Positions 7,931-16,498 of a DNA stretch of 64,000 bases are shown one piece after another (position 1 is the stretch's first letter; each line of letters opens with the position of its first letter). The translations under genes and the position numbers were made by a program. Source of the stretch: Mycolicibacterium sarraceniae (lineage in GTDB: Bacteria; Actinomycetota; Actinomycetes; Mycobacteriales; Mycobacteriaceae). The notes under the pieces were generated by a model. That model had not been told where the DNA came from and did no database searches. It saw nothing but the letters and a program-made list of their open reading frames with translations. The DNA is taken from the NCBI RefSeq assembly GCF_010731875.1, contig NZ_AP022595.1, forward strand, positions 3,038,001 through 3,102,000. Reading direction: 5' to 3'.

Positions 7931-9569
7931 CGGCCCGCATCAGCAGCACACCGCTCGGCGTCAGCCCGCCGCTACTGGCAACAGCGACTTTGGCGCCCTT
8001 GACCTGACGGTCACCGGCCTCGCCGCGAAGCTGGCTGACCGCTTCGTAGATCAGCCCCATGCCATGGGTGCGGCCATGAGAGAGCTGGCCGCCGTGGGTG
8101 TTCAGCGGCAGCACCCCATCGCGAGCGATGTTGGCGCCGCCGTCCAGGAAGTCCTTGGCCTCGCCGATCCCGCAGAACCCGAGTGCCTCGATCCAGGACA
8201 GGCAGTTGAACGAGAATCCGTCGTAGAGCTCGGCGACATCGACATCGCTGGGGCGCAACGACGTTCGGGTCCACATGTGCGCGGATTGGCCGAGCACCTG
8301 CGGTTCATGGGTGAGCGTCGTCTGATCCCAGTCGGTGCGTTCGATGATCTGCGTGCCGACCGCCTCGAACAGCACCGGCGGCTTGGGCAGATCGCGTACG
8401 GTCTCCACCGCCGAGACGATCACCGCGACAGCGCCGTCGCAGGGGACGTCGCAGTCGTAGAGTCCGAACGGCGTGGTGATCGGTCGCGCCGACAGGTAGT
8501 CGTCCATCGTCATCGGGTCGCGGTAGATCGCGGTCGGGTTCAATGCGGCGTTGGCCCGCTGGTTGAGCGCGATCCAGCCCAGCGTCTCGCGGGTGGTGCC
8601 GTAGCGCGCGAAGTGGCGTTGAGCGTTGAGCGCCAACGTGTGTGCGGCTGAGGTGGCACCGAAGGGCGTCTGCCAGCTCGAGGTGCGAAGGCCACCGGGG
8701 GGTGCCATCTTGCCCTGCTTGAGCAGCTCCTGAAACGTCGACTCCCACAAGGTTCGGAAGCACAGCACGTGCCGGGCCATCCCGGTGGCGACGGCCATCA
8801 TCGCCGCGATGATCGACCCGCCGGGGCCGAAGGTGTCCATCCCGCCGTTGATCCAGGTGGGCCGCAGACCCAGCGCACCCTCCAGCGCGGTCACCCCGCC
8901 TTCGCCCATCCCGGCGATATCGAGGCCCGGGTAGGTAGACAGTCCGTCGATATCGGCGAACGTCACACCGGCGTCGGCCACCGCGGCCTCGCAGGCCTCG
9001 ACGGTCAGCGCCAACGGGTTGGCCATCAACCGGCGCCCGAGTCGAGACGCGCCAATACCCGTTATCGCCGAACGCTCTTCGAATTTGGTGGCGGTCAGCG
9101 GCGGCCGGACATGTTTGGCGAAATCCTGCGGAGCGATCTCGTCGGCTGGCAGGTCCGCGATCTGGTTGGGCGTCACCGGCCGGAACAGCGGGAGATAGAC
9201 GTCGTCGTTCTGTTCGAAGACGACCTCGACGAGCTGGCCCAGCTCCAGGTCGTCGGGGTCTGCGTCGATGATGTTGGTGGTCAACCGGACTCGCGGATCC
9301 TCGGTGATGGCGACCTGCGCCACTACGTAGGGCGCGGGCCATCCGGGGATGCTGAAACGCTGGTTGACGGTGAACGCCGAGAGCACCGCCTGGCCACTGA
9401 CCGGGCGGGCCTTCAGGTCGTGGCTGCCGCAGTACCGGCACACCGGCTGCGGGGGGTGGATCAACGAGGTGCAGTCCTGGCACTCCTGGATGCGCAGCGT
9501 GCCGTCGGCGCCGGCGGTCCAGAAGAACTCGTTGTCGCCGGTGACCTGTGGCAGGGGAGCGCGGGTCAC
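7923..9569 (-). CDS. DUF35 (Zn-ribbon/OB-fold)-thiolase-like fusion, probable retro-aldolase of the Ltp2 type
   Basis: 548 residues with two domains. Residues 1-150 form a DUF35 module: rubredoxin-like zinc ribbon CQDC...CRYC (Cys30, 33, 44, 47), then an OB fold. Residues 165-548 are a thiolase-fold lipid-transfer-protein domain. The thiolase nucleophile position reads NGGMDTFGPGGS with no cysteine, and the C-terminal glycine motif is LSHGRTHGMGL, as in Ltp2-like proteins that act as aldolases releasing a short acyl-CoA in steroid side-chain breakdown (family knowledge). In known systems the DUF35 partner is a separate protein or fused to a hydratase; here it is fused directly. No hydratase partner is adjacent. 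Confidence 0.87.
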   Translation of the reverse strand: MTRAPLPQVTGDNEFFWTAGADGTLRIQECQDCTSLIHPPQPVCRYCGSHDLKARPVSGQAVLSAFTVNQRFSIPGWPAPYVVAQVAITEDPRVRLTTNIIDADPDDLELGQLVEVVFEQNDDVYLPLFRPVTPNQIADLPADEIAPQDFAKHVRPPLTATKFEERSAITGIGASRLGRRLMANPLALTVEACEAAVADAGVTFADIDGLSTYPGLDIAGMGEGGVTALEGALGLRPTWINGGMDTFGPGGSIIAAMMAVATGMARHVLCFRTLWESTFQELLKQGKMAPPGGLRTSSWQTPFGATSAAHTLALNAQRHFARYGTTRETLGWIALNQRANAALNPTAIYRDPMTMDDYLSARPITTPFGLYDCDVPCDGAVAVIVSAVETVRDLPKPPVLFEAVGTQIIERTDWDQTTLTHEPQVLGQSAHMWTRTSLRPSDVDVAELYDGFSFNCLSWIEALGFCGIGEAKDFLDGGANIARDGVLPLNTHGGQLSHGRTHGMGLIYEAVSQLRGEAGDRQVKGAKVAVASSGGLTPSGVLLMRADD

Positions 9570-9862
9570 TGCGCGAAGCCCCAGCGGGCCTCGAACGCCG
9601 GCGCCTCGTCGGTCGCGGCCGTGCCGTTCGGTGGCGCCTCACCAACGAATTCGTTGTCGCTGATCTCCACGATCGCGTGCACCGGGCAGTCGAACAACGC
9701 TCGCAGCACGTCGTCGCGATCGGCCTCCTCAACGGTCCCATCGCCGATCAGCGACGCATAGCCCCAGTCGTCTAGCGAGAAGTGCTTCGGTGCCTGCTTG
9801 GCGCAGATGCCGAAACCGTCGCAGATCGTCCGGTCCAGCCGGATTCGCATCTTCGGATTCAT
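9566..9862 (-). CDS. Ferredoxin
   Basis: 98 residues from ATG 9862, which overlaps the stop of the NuoF-like gene by 4 bp. It contains RTICDGFGICAKQAPKHF and FDCPVHAIVE, the C-x5-C...C-P pattern of 3Fe-4S P450-type ferredoxins. About 30 extra residues follow the usual end, rich in Pro/Ala/Thr, a low-complexity tail of unknown role. Its coupling to the NuoF-like flavoprotein suggests reductase and carrier are made together, perhaps for the P450s of the island. Confidence 0.9.
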   Translation of the reverse strand: MNPKMRIRLDRTICDGFGICAKQAPKHFSLDDWGYASLIGDGTVEEADRDDVLRALFDCPVHAIVEISDNEFVGEAPPNGTAATDEAPAFEARWGFAQ

Positions 9863-11166
9863 CGCTGGGTCACCGCCTCCACCTCGTAGGGCCGCTGGGC
9901 GCTGAACGCAGCCGAGCGGCAGGGATCGCAGGCGCCGGCCAGATGCTCGGTGACGATCTGGGGGAAATGTTTGAGCAGGCTGGCAGCGACGTTGGCCGCA
10001 CCGTCCAGGGTCGCGCAGGCGCCCCGGCCACGAAGAACAACCGACCAACGCTTTAGGCGGGCAATGTCTTCGGCGGTCGCCACACCGTCACGCAACGCGC
10101 CGGCAACCGCGGCCATCGCCGCCGTTCCGTTGAAGCAGGATCCGCATTGCCCGGCGTTTTCCCGGTCGAAGTAGGCCAGCACCGCGGCGGCCACTGCCAC
10201 CGGGCAATCGTCGGTCAGGATCGTGATCGCGCCGCAGCCGAGACCGGAGCCCAGCTGGCGGAACGTTTCATGGTCGAGGGTGGTGTCCAATACGTCGCGG
10301 TTCAGCAGTCCGGCAAAGTAGCCGCCCATCAGTGCTCCGCGGACATTGTCCGGTGAAACACCATGCAGGGCAAGCAGATCGGTGAAGGGCATGCCGTGCG
10401 GGACTTCGTAAAGGGCCGGTGGGAGGCCCGCGCCGGTGATCGTCATCAGGAAGGTCCCCGGCGACGCTGCTGTGCCGGCCGACCGAAACACCGCCGCACC
10501 GTGGCGCTGCACATAGGGCAGGTTCGCCAGGGTTTCGACGTTGCTGACCAGAGTGGGATGCCCCGAGATACCGTGCTGGAACGGTCGCGGCGGCTTGTCG
10601 GTGGGTTTGGCAGGGCCTCCGTTGATGGCCCGCACCGCCGCGGATTCCTCGCCGGCGACGTAACCGGGTGTCACCGTCACGATCGAAAAACCCAGGCCGC
10701 CAAACGTATCGAAACCGACCTCGCTGAGCGCGGCGTCGACGGCGCGGGCCGCCTCCGTATCGGACACGTACACGTAGGCGCGTGTCGCGCCGACCAGCCG
10801 GGCGGCCAACCGCATCCCGTCGAGCACCAGGTGCGGGCGGTGCCGCAGCAGCCAGCGGTCCTTGACCGAGGCCGGCTCACCTTCCTCGCCGTTGGCCAGC
10901 ACCACCGTCTCGTGGCCCCGGGTGTGCGCGGAGCGCACCGTACGCAGCTTGACGGCCAGCGGGAAAGCGGCACCTCCGCGGCCCAGCACGCCGGCGTTCT
11001 GCACCTCGGCTAGCAGCGATTCGACGTTCTCCAGCAGCTCGTATCCGCCGGCGGATAGGTAGGCGCTGTGCGTTTCCACCTTCACGGGCAGCCGCAAGAG
11101 CCGGGGTGTGTTGCCGGGCGCGGTGGCGACGGTCAAGGCCGTGCCCACGGGTGCGGTTGCACTCAT
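9859..11166 (-). CDS. NuoF-like NADH-binding flavoprotein (complex I 51-kDa family)
   Basis: 435 residues. The FMN/NADH-binding core VLGRGGAAFPLAVKL (about 60-74) and ANGEEGEPASVKDR (91-104), then a SLBB-like segment, match the complex I 51-kDa family. The C-terminal cluster-binding region reads QCGSCFNGT (Cys341, Cys344) and GRGACATLDG (Cys384); the third cysteine of the usual CxxCxxC is Gly347. A late ACDPC adds two more cysteines. It is not part of a nuo operon but is coupled to a small ferredoxin, so it is probably an NADH:ferredoxin reductase. Divergent from the gene at 11220 with 53 bp between. Confidence 0.85.
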   Translation of the reverse strand: MSATAPVGTALTVATAPGNTPRLLRLPVKVETHSAYLSAGGYELLENVESLLAEVQNAGVLGRGGAAFPLAVKLRTVRSAHTRGHETVVLANGEEGEPASVKDRWLLRHRPHLVLDGMRLAARLVGATRAYVYVSDTEAARAVDAALSEVGFDTFGGLGFSIVTVTPGYVAGEESAAVRAINGGPAKPTDKPPRPFQHGISGHPTLVSNVETLANLPYVQRHGAAVFRSAGTAASPGTFLMTITGAGLPPALYEVPHGMPFTDLLALHGVSPDNVRGALMGGYFAGLLNRDVLDTTLDHETFRQLGSGLGCGAITILTDDCPVAVAAAVLAYFDRENAGQCGSCFNGTAAMAAVAGALRDGVATAEDIARLKRWSVVLRGRGACATLDGAANVAASLLKHFPQIVTEHLAGACDPCRSAAFSAQRPYEVEAVTQR

Positions 11167-11219
11167 CGGTCACCTCTTCTGATTCGGGCACTCGGCACGC
11201 GGTCGCTACGCTGAGGCGC

Positions 11220-11702
11220 ATGAGAACGGCTGTGGTTCGTGTCGACGTTGACCCGTCTGGTGAGCTGACGCCTGCTCAGCTGACCGAAGGCTTTGCAGCG
11301 CTGCGCACGCTCGCCGAGCGGGGCGGGGTGGCGGTGATCGACAACAACCTGGCCCAGATGCCGCGTGGTCGCCGCGAAGCCGAGATGCTGGTCGACAATC
11401 CGCGAGCCACCGACGTCGAGGAACTCCAAGAGGCTGCGATCGCCATGTGCGCCAAGGCGTTCGGCACCGAGCCGCTCAGCGGTGTGGTGACCTATGTCAG
11501 CCGGGGCACCGACGAGGACGCCCACGGGGTGCTGGCCGGTTTCGGATTGCACGGCGAGATCGCGCGGACCGCCGGTGATGACGGCTACGACATCATCGTC
11601 GTGACGTTGCGCAAGGAGGAGATGACGCGGATCCCCGAGAGTCGGGTACACACCGCGCTGGAGGCCTCGACCAACTGCGAGATTCATATCCGCATGGTCT
11701 GA
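11220..11702 (+). CDS. Conserved hypothetical protein
   Basis: 160 residues from ATG 11220. It begins RTAVVRVDVDPSGELTPAQL and has no signal peptide or membrane segment; the composition is that of a soluble cytosolic protein. I do not recognise a catalytic motif. It is a lone plus-strand gene set between two leftward operons and shares a 53-bp upstream region with the NuoF-like gene, so the two are probably co-regulated. Ends 14 bp from the convergent hydrolase gene. Confidence 0.75.
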   Translation: MRTAVVRVDVDPSGELTPAQLTEGFAALRTLAERGGVAVIDNNLAQMPRGRREAEMLVDNPRATDVEELQEAAIAMCAKAFGTEPLSGVVTYVSRGTDEDAHGVLAGFGLHGEIARTAGDDGYDIIVVTLRKEEMTRIPESRVHTALEASTNCEIHIRMV

Positions 11703-11716
11703 TCCGAACCCGTCCC

Positions 11717-12625
11717 TCATCGGGCCAGGAAGTCCACAATGGCCGGGGCGGCTTGCACCCAGGTGTCGAACATGTTGAACCGCTTGACTTTTCCGGATGC
11801 CCGATCCTCGCCGGCGCGCTCCCAGGCGTCTTCCGGCCACGGCGGATCGATCAATGTGGAGCCCTTGATCAGGCAGTTCACCTCGAGCGATGTGCGCTTG
11901 GGGTGGTCCCAGTCGTTCTCGCCGCCGCGAATGATGAGGGTGGGCACCTTGATATCGCCGAAGAACTCGTCGTCGACACCGGGGATCGCCTGGCCGGGTT
12001 TGGGCACGAACGCAGTGAGCCAGCGCAGGATGACCCGGAGGAATTCATCGGCGTCCATCGCCAGGATCCGGTCCTTGTTGACCGCGTTCTCGGCGATCCG
12101 CTCCTGCCATTCGTCTACGTGCAGAAGGCCTTTGATGCCCAGGCCGCGGACCGCGAGGATGCTCGGCACCAGATAGTACGAGCCCAGCACGAAGCTGCCG
12201 TACACCCCGCCGACGATGTTCCAGGTCACCAGCTTGGTGGCGATCTCGGGGTAGAGGATCGTGGTCAGGATCGAATCGCGGGCACCGCCGGAGCCGCCGG
12301 CGATCACGCACGGACCGATGCCGAGGCCGGTGATCAGCCCGTGCAATGTCTCGGCGCGCATATGGGATTCGCTCTGGCCGTAGAACTGCAGATCGGATTT
12401 TCCGCAGTTGGGCCGGTCCCACAACAAGACCCGGTAGCCGCCCTTGACCAATTCCTCGGCCAGCGGGCGCAACCCCTCGATATCCTTGCTGTATCGGCCA
12501 CCCGGCGTCAAGGCGATGAAATCGCCTTTAGCGCCGAGGATTTCGTAGACGACGTTACCGCCGTTGATCTTCATAATCTGTTCGCCCTCGCGCAGCTGCG
12601 GACCGGCGGTCACCGGTGTGCTCAT
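11717..12625 (-). CDS. Alpha/beta hydrolase with atypical triad
   Basis: 302 residues from ATG 12625, overlapping the Rieske gene stop by 4 bp; a longer reading frame upstream is antisense to nothing useful and covers the Rieske gene, so it is rejected. The fold signature includes ALTPGGRYSKD, LLWDRPNCGKSD and the elbow VIAGGSGGARDS (Ser in GGSGG). A candidate acid sits in RGGENDWDHP. No histidine follows in the C-terminal 60 residues where the catalytic His is expected; that part reads PPWPEDAWERAGED. Catalysis may therefore be non-hydrolytic, or the His is supplied elsewhere. Confidence 0.83.
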   Translation of the reverse strand: MSTPVTAGPQLREGEQIMKINGGNVVYEILGAKGDFIALTPGGRYSKDIEGLRPLAEELVKGGYRVLLWDRPNCGKSDLQFYGQSESHMRAETLHGLITGLGIGPCVIAGGSGGARDSILTTILYPEIATKLVTWNIVGGVYGSFVLGSYYLVPSILAVRGLGIKGLLHVDEWQERIAENAVNKDRILAMDADEFLRVILRWLTAFVPKPGQAIPGVDDEFFGDIKVPTLIIRGGENDWDHPKRTSLEVNCLIKGSTLIDPPWPEDAWERAGEDRASGKVKRFNMFDTWVQAAPAIVDFLAR

Positions 12626-13014
12626 GCGGTCACGAGAACGTCGTCGCCCACCACACGCACCGGGTAGGTGCGGATGCTCCACTCCGGCTTGACCGCCGTG
12701 GTGCCTGTTGCCAATTCGAACCCCCATTGGTGCCACGGGCAGTAGATGTATTCCATATCGCGCACCATCACCGCGTCGCCGGGCACACTCTCGTCGACGA
12801 TGTTGCGGCCGCGCGGGCGTCCTGAGCACAGCGGGCCACCCTCATGCGGGCAGTAGTTCGCGATGGCGTAGAACGTGCCGTTGACGTTGTACACACCGAC
12901 TCCGTGCCGGCCGATCGGCACCAGTTTGTTTGTGCCGGGCGGGATTTCGTCAACGGTTGCGACCACGTGCTCGCGGCCCTGCGCCAGGCGGGGCTTTTTG
13001 TCTGCTTGAGCCAT
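12622..13014 (-). CDS. Rieske [2Fe-2S] ferredoxin-like protein
   Basis: 130 residues. The cluster ligands are YCPHEGGPLC and YCPWHQWGF, the C-x-H...C-x2-H Rieske pattern (about residues 53-57 and 91-96). It lacks the catalytic iron domain of ring-hydroxylating oxygenases, so it is a stand-alone Rieske electron carrier. It sits 3 bp after the amidohydrolase gene and overlaps the hydrolase gene, suggesting a redox role in the same pathway. Partner oxygenase not visible next door. Confidence 0.93.
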   Translation of the reverse strand: MAQADKKPRLAQGREHVVATVDEIPPGTNKLVPIGRHGVGVYNVNGTFYAIANYCPHEGGPLCSGRPRGRNIVDESVPGDAVMVRDMEYIYCPWHQWGFELATGTTAVKPEWSIRTYPVRVVGDDVLVTA

Positions 13015-13017
13015 TGT

Positions 13018-14163
13018 TCAGAAGACCCGCGTCTGACCCTCGAGGGCCGGCACGGTATCCGGCAGACCGTAGGTCTCGATGCCGTTGCGGAACATCACCG
13101 CTTCCCGGGCATGCTCGGGCAGGTGCTTGACCAACCAGCGCGGATCGTCATAGGTCCAGTGCGGGTAGTCCGACGAGAACAGCAGGATCTTCTCGCATTC
13201 CATCCACTCGAAAGCCCGCAGTAACTCGGTCTTGTCCTCGGGGTAGTCCAGCGGCTGGGTGGTGAACTTGATGTGGTCTTTGACGTACTCCGACGGTGTG
13301 CGCTTGATGTCCAGCCACGGTTTGCGCGCCGCATAGATCGCGTCCATCCGCCACATCAGCGGCAGGATCCAGCTGAACGCGTGCTCGACGAACACGATGC
13401 GCAGGGTGGGGTGGCGGTCGAAGACGCCGTCGAAGATCAGGCTCATCACCTGATTCGCCGCGAGCAGCGAATAGCTGACCATGAAATCGTGGTTGTAGCT
13501 GGGCAAGCCGACCGGAGGGATGGGCAAGGTCTCGAAGAAGCCGCGCGACAGATGGCAGCTCACCGGCTTGTTGATTTTGGTGGCCGCCGCCCAGATCGGA
13601 TCGTATTTCGGGTCACCCCACGACGGCCGCGGCTCGGCCTTGATCATCACCTGGGCCATGTACGGATGCTCGGCCCATTTCTCGATCTCGCGCGCCGCCC
13701 CCTCGGGCTCCTCGATCGCCACGCAGATAGAGCCACGCCAACGCTGGTGCCAATTGGTCTTGCTGTCCAGCCAGTGCTCGGCCTGCCAGGTGTTGTGTGC
13801 ATAGGACAGCGCCGCGGTCGCCTCCGGGATCCGGCACGGGGCGTGTGCGGGCTCGAGGATGCAGATGTCGGCGCCGGCTTCCATGACGGCCTGTCGAAGC
13901 GCCATGCCGGGGTCGCTACAGGCAAACTCGCCGTCGTCGGGGAAGGAGTCGACCCGCATCGCGTAGGCGTGCGCATAGTCCGGCGAGTCGTAGTAGATCG
14001 TCTCGCCGACGCGATGGTTCTTGAAGTACTTGGTGCGAATCGGCTCCGGGATGTACTCCTGCAGCACGCCACGCTTGGGCACCGGGTGCACGTCGGAGTC
14101 GACGCACCGGACCGCGATGCGTTCGGTGGGAGCGATTCGCTCGTGGCTGTGGGTCAGAGTCAT
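13018..14163 (-). CDS. Amidohydrolase-family (ACMSD-like) metal-dependent hydrolase or decarboxylase
   Basis: 381 residues. N-terminal metal motif CVDSDVHPVP, a mid-barrel histidine in PVSCHLSRG, the RIVFVEHAFSWILPLMWRMD block and the C-terminal SSDYPHW with its metal-site Asp place it in the amidohydrolase_2 family, which includes decarboxylases and C-O/C-C hydrolases. ATG 14163 is 21 bp after the stop of the related gene at 14185. The two adjacent paralogues differ in metal-site residues and may form a heteromer or act in sequence. Confidence 0.91.
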   Translation of the reverse strand: MTLTHSHERIAPTERIAVRCVDSDVHPVPKRGVLQEYIPEPIRTKYFKNHRVGETIYYDSPDYAHAYAMRVDSFPDDGEFACSDPGMALRQAVMEAGADICILEPAHAPCRIPEATAALSYAHNTWQAEHWLDSKTNWHQRWRGSICVAIEEPEGAAREIEKWAEHPYMAQVMIKAEPRPSWGDPKYDPIWAAATKINKPVSCHLSRGFFETLPIPPVGLPSYNHDFMVSYSLLAANQVMSLIFDGVFDRHPTLRIVFVEHAFSWILPLMWRMDAIYAARKPWLDIKRTPSEYVKDHIKFTTQPLDYPEDKTELLRAFEWMECEKILLFSSDYPHWTYDDPRWLVKHLPEHAREAVMFRNGIETYGLPDTVPALEGQTRVF

Positions 14164-14184
14164 CGGGGTCTCCTTAGCTCACGT

Positions 14185-15285
14185 CTACTGTGCGGTCACG
14201 CCGGCAGGAATGTCTATGCCGTACAGCCGCGCGGCGTTGCGCCAGCAGACTTTTTCCCGCTGTTCGGCCGTCCATGCGGTGGGCAGGGCATGGATATCGG
14301 TGCAATGCCAGTGCGGATAGCTGGAGCCGAACATGATCATGTCCTCCTTGCCGGTGAAGGACAGCCACTGGTCGGCGAAGTCGGCGTCACCCGGTCCGTC
14401 GAGGCTGTTGTGGATGAAGTGGACGTGCCCGGGCAGGTAGTCACTGGGCATCTTCGGTGCCCACGGCGTCTGCTCTAGGTGCGGGCGGCCGAAGCAATCC
14501 ATCCGCCACATGAACGGGGTCATCATGTCGCCCGCGCCGTCGGCGAAGACGAACGTGAGGTCTGGCCAGCGCTCGAACACGCCCTCGGCGATCAGGTTCA
14601 TCAGGTGATAGATGTAGTTCAGCGACATAAAGCCCAGGTACTGCTCGAAGGTTCTGGTGTGGCCGGACGGGGTCGGCGGGAACGCGATGCCCTCACCGGT
14701 CTCGATGTGGGTGGCCACTGGTAGGCCGGCATCGACCGCCGCCTGCCACAAATCCCAGAACTGCGGCTTGCCGTAGAGCTCTCGCGATTGCAGCGGGATG
14801 CCGATCTGAACGACGCGGGGGTGGTCCTTGTACTTGTCTATCTCGCGCAGCGCACCGCGGATATCGTCGGGGTTGACCCGGATGGTGCCACGGAAGCGTT
14901 CGCCGAGTTCGGGATGATCCAGCCAGCGCGAGACCAACATTTCGTTGTGGGCGGCCAAGATCGCGGTGCCCAGGTGCCGGTCGGGCATGATGCCCCGGCC
15001 CATCGGATGCAGGATCGCGACGTCGACGCCGCGATCGGTCAACAGCTGCTGCGCGACGACGGCGGGGTCGGAGCCGGGGTACTGGCCGTCGGGCCCGCGG
15101 GCCCCTTTGAGGTACTCGCCGCCCGGTGCCCCGTACCAGTCCATTTCGTAGTCGGGGAAGCCGCGGCTCTTGAACGGTTCCCGCATGACGCCGCGCAACT
15201 CGGGGGTCGACCCGAAGAAGATGTGCACGCTCGCGTCGATCACGGGGGTCGTGGTCCCGTCGCGGTGCTCTATCACCAAACCCAC
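14185..15285 (-). CDS. Amidohydrolase-family protein with altered metal site
   Basis: 366 residues, paralogue of the next gene. It keeps PVIDASVHIFF, the mid-barrel GLPVATHIETG, and FVFADGAGDMMTPFMWRMD. The C-terminal motif reads FGSSYPHWH, with Ser where its neighbour and the wider family have the metal-site Asp (SSDYPHW). It may have lost metal-dependent catalysis, use another mechanism, or serve as a structural partner. First gene of the leftward operon 15285-11717; its promoter region faces the acyl-CoA dehydrogenases. Confidence 0.88.
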   Translation of the reverse strand: MGLVIEHRDGTTTPVIDASVHIFFGSTPELRGVMREPFKSRGFPDYEMDWYGAPGGEYLKGARGPDGQYPGSDPAVVAQQLLTDRGVDVAILHPMGRGIMPDRHLGTAILAAHNEMLVSRWLDHPELGERFRGTIRVNPDDIRGALREIDKYKDHPRVVQIGIPLQSRELYGKPQFWDLWQAAVDAGLPVATHIETGEGIAFPPTPSGHTRTFEQYLGFMSLNYIYHLMNLIAEGVFERWPDLTFVFADGAGDMMTPFMWRMDCFGRPHLEQTPWAPKMPSDYLPGHVHFIHNSLDGPGDADFADQWLSFTGKEDMIMFGSSYPHWHCTDIHALPTAWTAEQREKVCWRNAARLYGIDIPAGVTAQ

Positions 15286-15336
15286 CTTCCAGGTGTCTGC
15301 CCTAGGCTAAATCCACGTTCTTCAGGATCAAGAATA

Positions 15337-15363
15337 ATGTTCTCGCGATTGAGAGTAGAACGT
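15337..15363. promoter_or_regulatory. Divergent-region inverted repeat, operator candidate
   Basis: Within the 220-bp divergent region 15286-15505, ATGTTCT (15337-15343) and AGAACGT (15357-15363) form 6-of-7 matched arms spaced 13 bp, with TTCTC and GAGAG inside them. TATTCT on the minus strand lies nearby as a possible -10 for the amidohydrolase operon. The GAGA/TTCTC core resembles sites at 20718, 35775, 47120 and 50978. Confidence 0.45.
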
Positions 15364-15505
15364 CATTACCACTGTGCCTCATCCGGCCGTAGGCGGCAAG
15401 CAAATCAGCCGGTAGAGTGCGATACCGTCGAAGGGAAACCGGTGGCGCAGGAATGGAGAATTAGATTTCCATCCGCATCGGTTTGGTCGATGCAGGAGGC
15501 AGCGG

Positions 15506-16498
15506 GTGCTACTGGAATTCGATGCTGATCAGCGGTTGTGGCAGGACACCGTGCGCGACGCGGTGGCCAAGCAGTGCCCGGCCACGTTGATCCGCGGGAT
15601 CGCTGAGGACGGTGTCGACCCGGGTCCACTCTGGGGCTCCTACGTCGAGGCCGGCTGGACCGAATTGGCCGACCCGGAGAACGCCGTTGAGCTGGCGATC
15701 GTGCTCGAGGAGTTCGGCCGCGCGACGGACCCGACCCCGTTCCTGGCCACCCTCACGCAATACGCCCCGCTGGCCGGGGATCGCTACGACCCACAGCAGG
15801 CGGGTACCGCGGTGTTCGATGGCGTCACCGCGCACCGTGACGCCGAGGGATGGGTGCTGTCCGGAACCGCCCGCTACGTCTTGGACGCCGACCGGGCGCA
15901 GCAGCTCGCCGTGGTCACCGACGGCGGGGTGTTTCTCGTTGAAGCCGCTGCCGCAACGATCACGCGGGTACCGGTATTCGATCCGTTGCTGCACATCGCC
16001 GACGTCACCTTCCCCGCTGTGCACATCTGCGACGATGACCGCGTGCACACCGACCCCGAACGGGCCCGGCATATCGCACTGACCGGTTTGGCCATTACGA
16101 CGGTGGGTGCGTGCCAGCGCATTCTCGACCTGGCACTGCAACACGTGAAGGACCGCCAGCAGTTCGGGGTGCCGATCGGCTCTTTCCAGGCCGTGCAGCA
16201 CAAGGCCGTCGACATCCACGTCGCGATCGAACGGGCCCGCACGCTGGCCTATTTCGCCGCGTTGACGATCAGCGCCGACGACCCGCGCCGGCGCCTGGCC
16301 GCCTCGATGGCCAAGGCCGCTGCAGGCGATTGCCAGTCGGTGGCGTTCCGCCACGGGCTGCAATTGTTCGGTGCCATGGGCTTTACCTGGGAGAACGACG
16401 TCCAATTCGCCCTCAAGCGCGCCAAGTCCGGAGAGCTGATGCTCGGCGGTGCCGCCGAACACCGCGCCTTGATTGCCGATGAGTACAGGGACCTGTAG
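15506..16498 (+). CDS. Acyl-CoA dehydrogenase, degenerate-subunit type
   Basis: 330 residues from GTG 15506, with AGGAGG 6 bp before it. Shorter than the usual 380-400 and with a poorly conserved middle domain; the C-domain LQHVKDRQQFGVPIGSFQAV and LQLFGAMGFTWEND are clear. Steroid-degrading actinobacteria make alpha2beta2 acyl-CoA dehydrogenases from two adjacent genes in which one subunit has lost part of the active site; this gene plus the next (stop and start separated by nothing) fits that plan. Which subunit supplies the catalytic Glu is not certain from inspection. Confidence 0.88.
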   Translation: MLLEFDADQRLWQDTVRDAVAKQCPATLIRGIAEDGVDPGPLWGSYVEAGWTELADPENAVELAIVLEEFGRATDPTPFLATLTQYAPLAGDRYDPQQAGTAVFDGVTAHRDAEGWVLSGTARYVLDADRAQQLAVVTDGGVFLVEAAAATITRVPVFDPLLHIADVTFPAVHICDDDRVHTDPERARHIALTGLAITTVGACQRILDLALQHVKDRQQFGVPIGSFQAVQHKAVDIHVAIERARTLAYFAALTISADDPRRRLAASMAKAAAGDCQSVAFRHGLQLFGAMGFTWENDVQFALKRAKSGELMLGGAAEHRALIADEYRDL

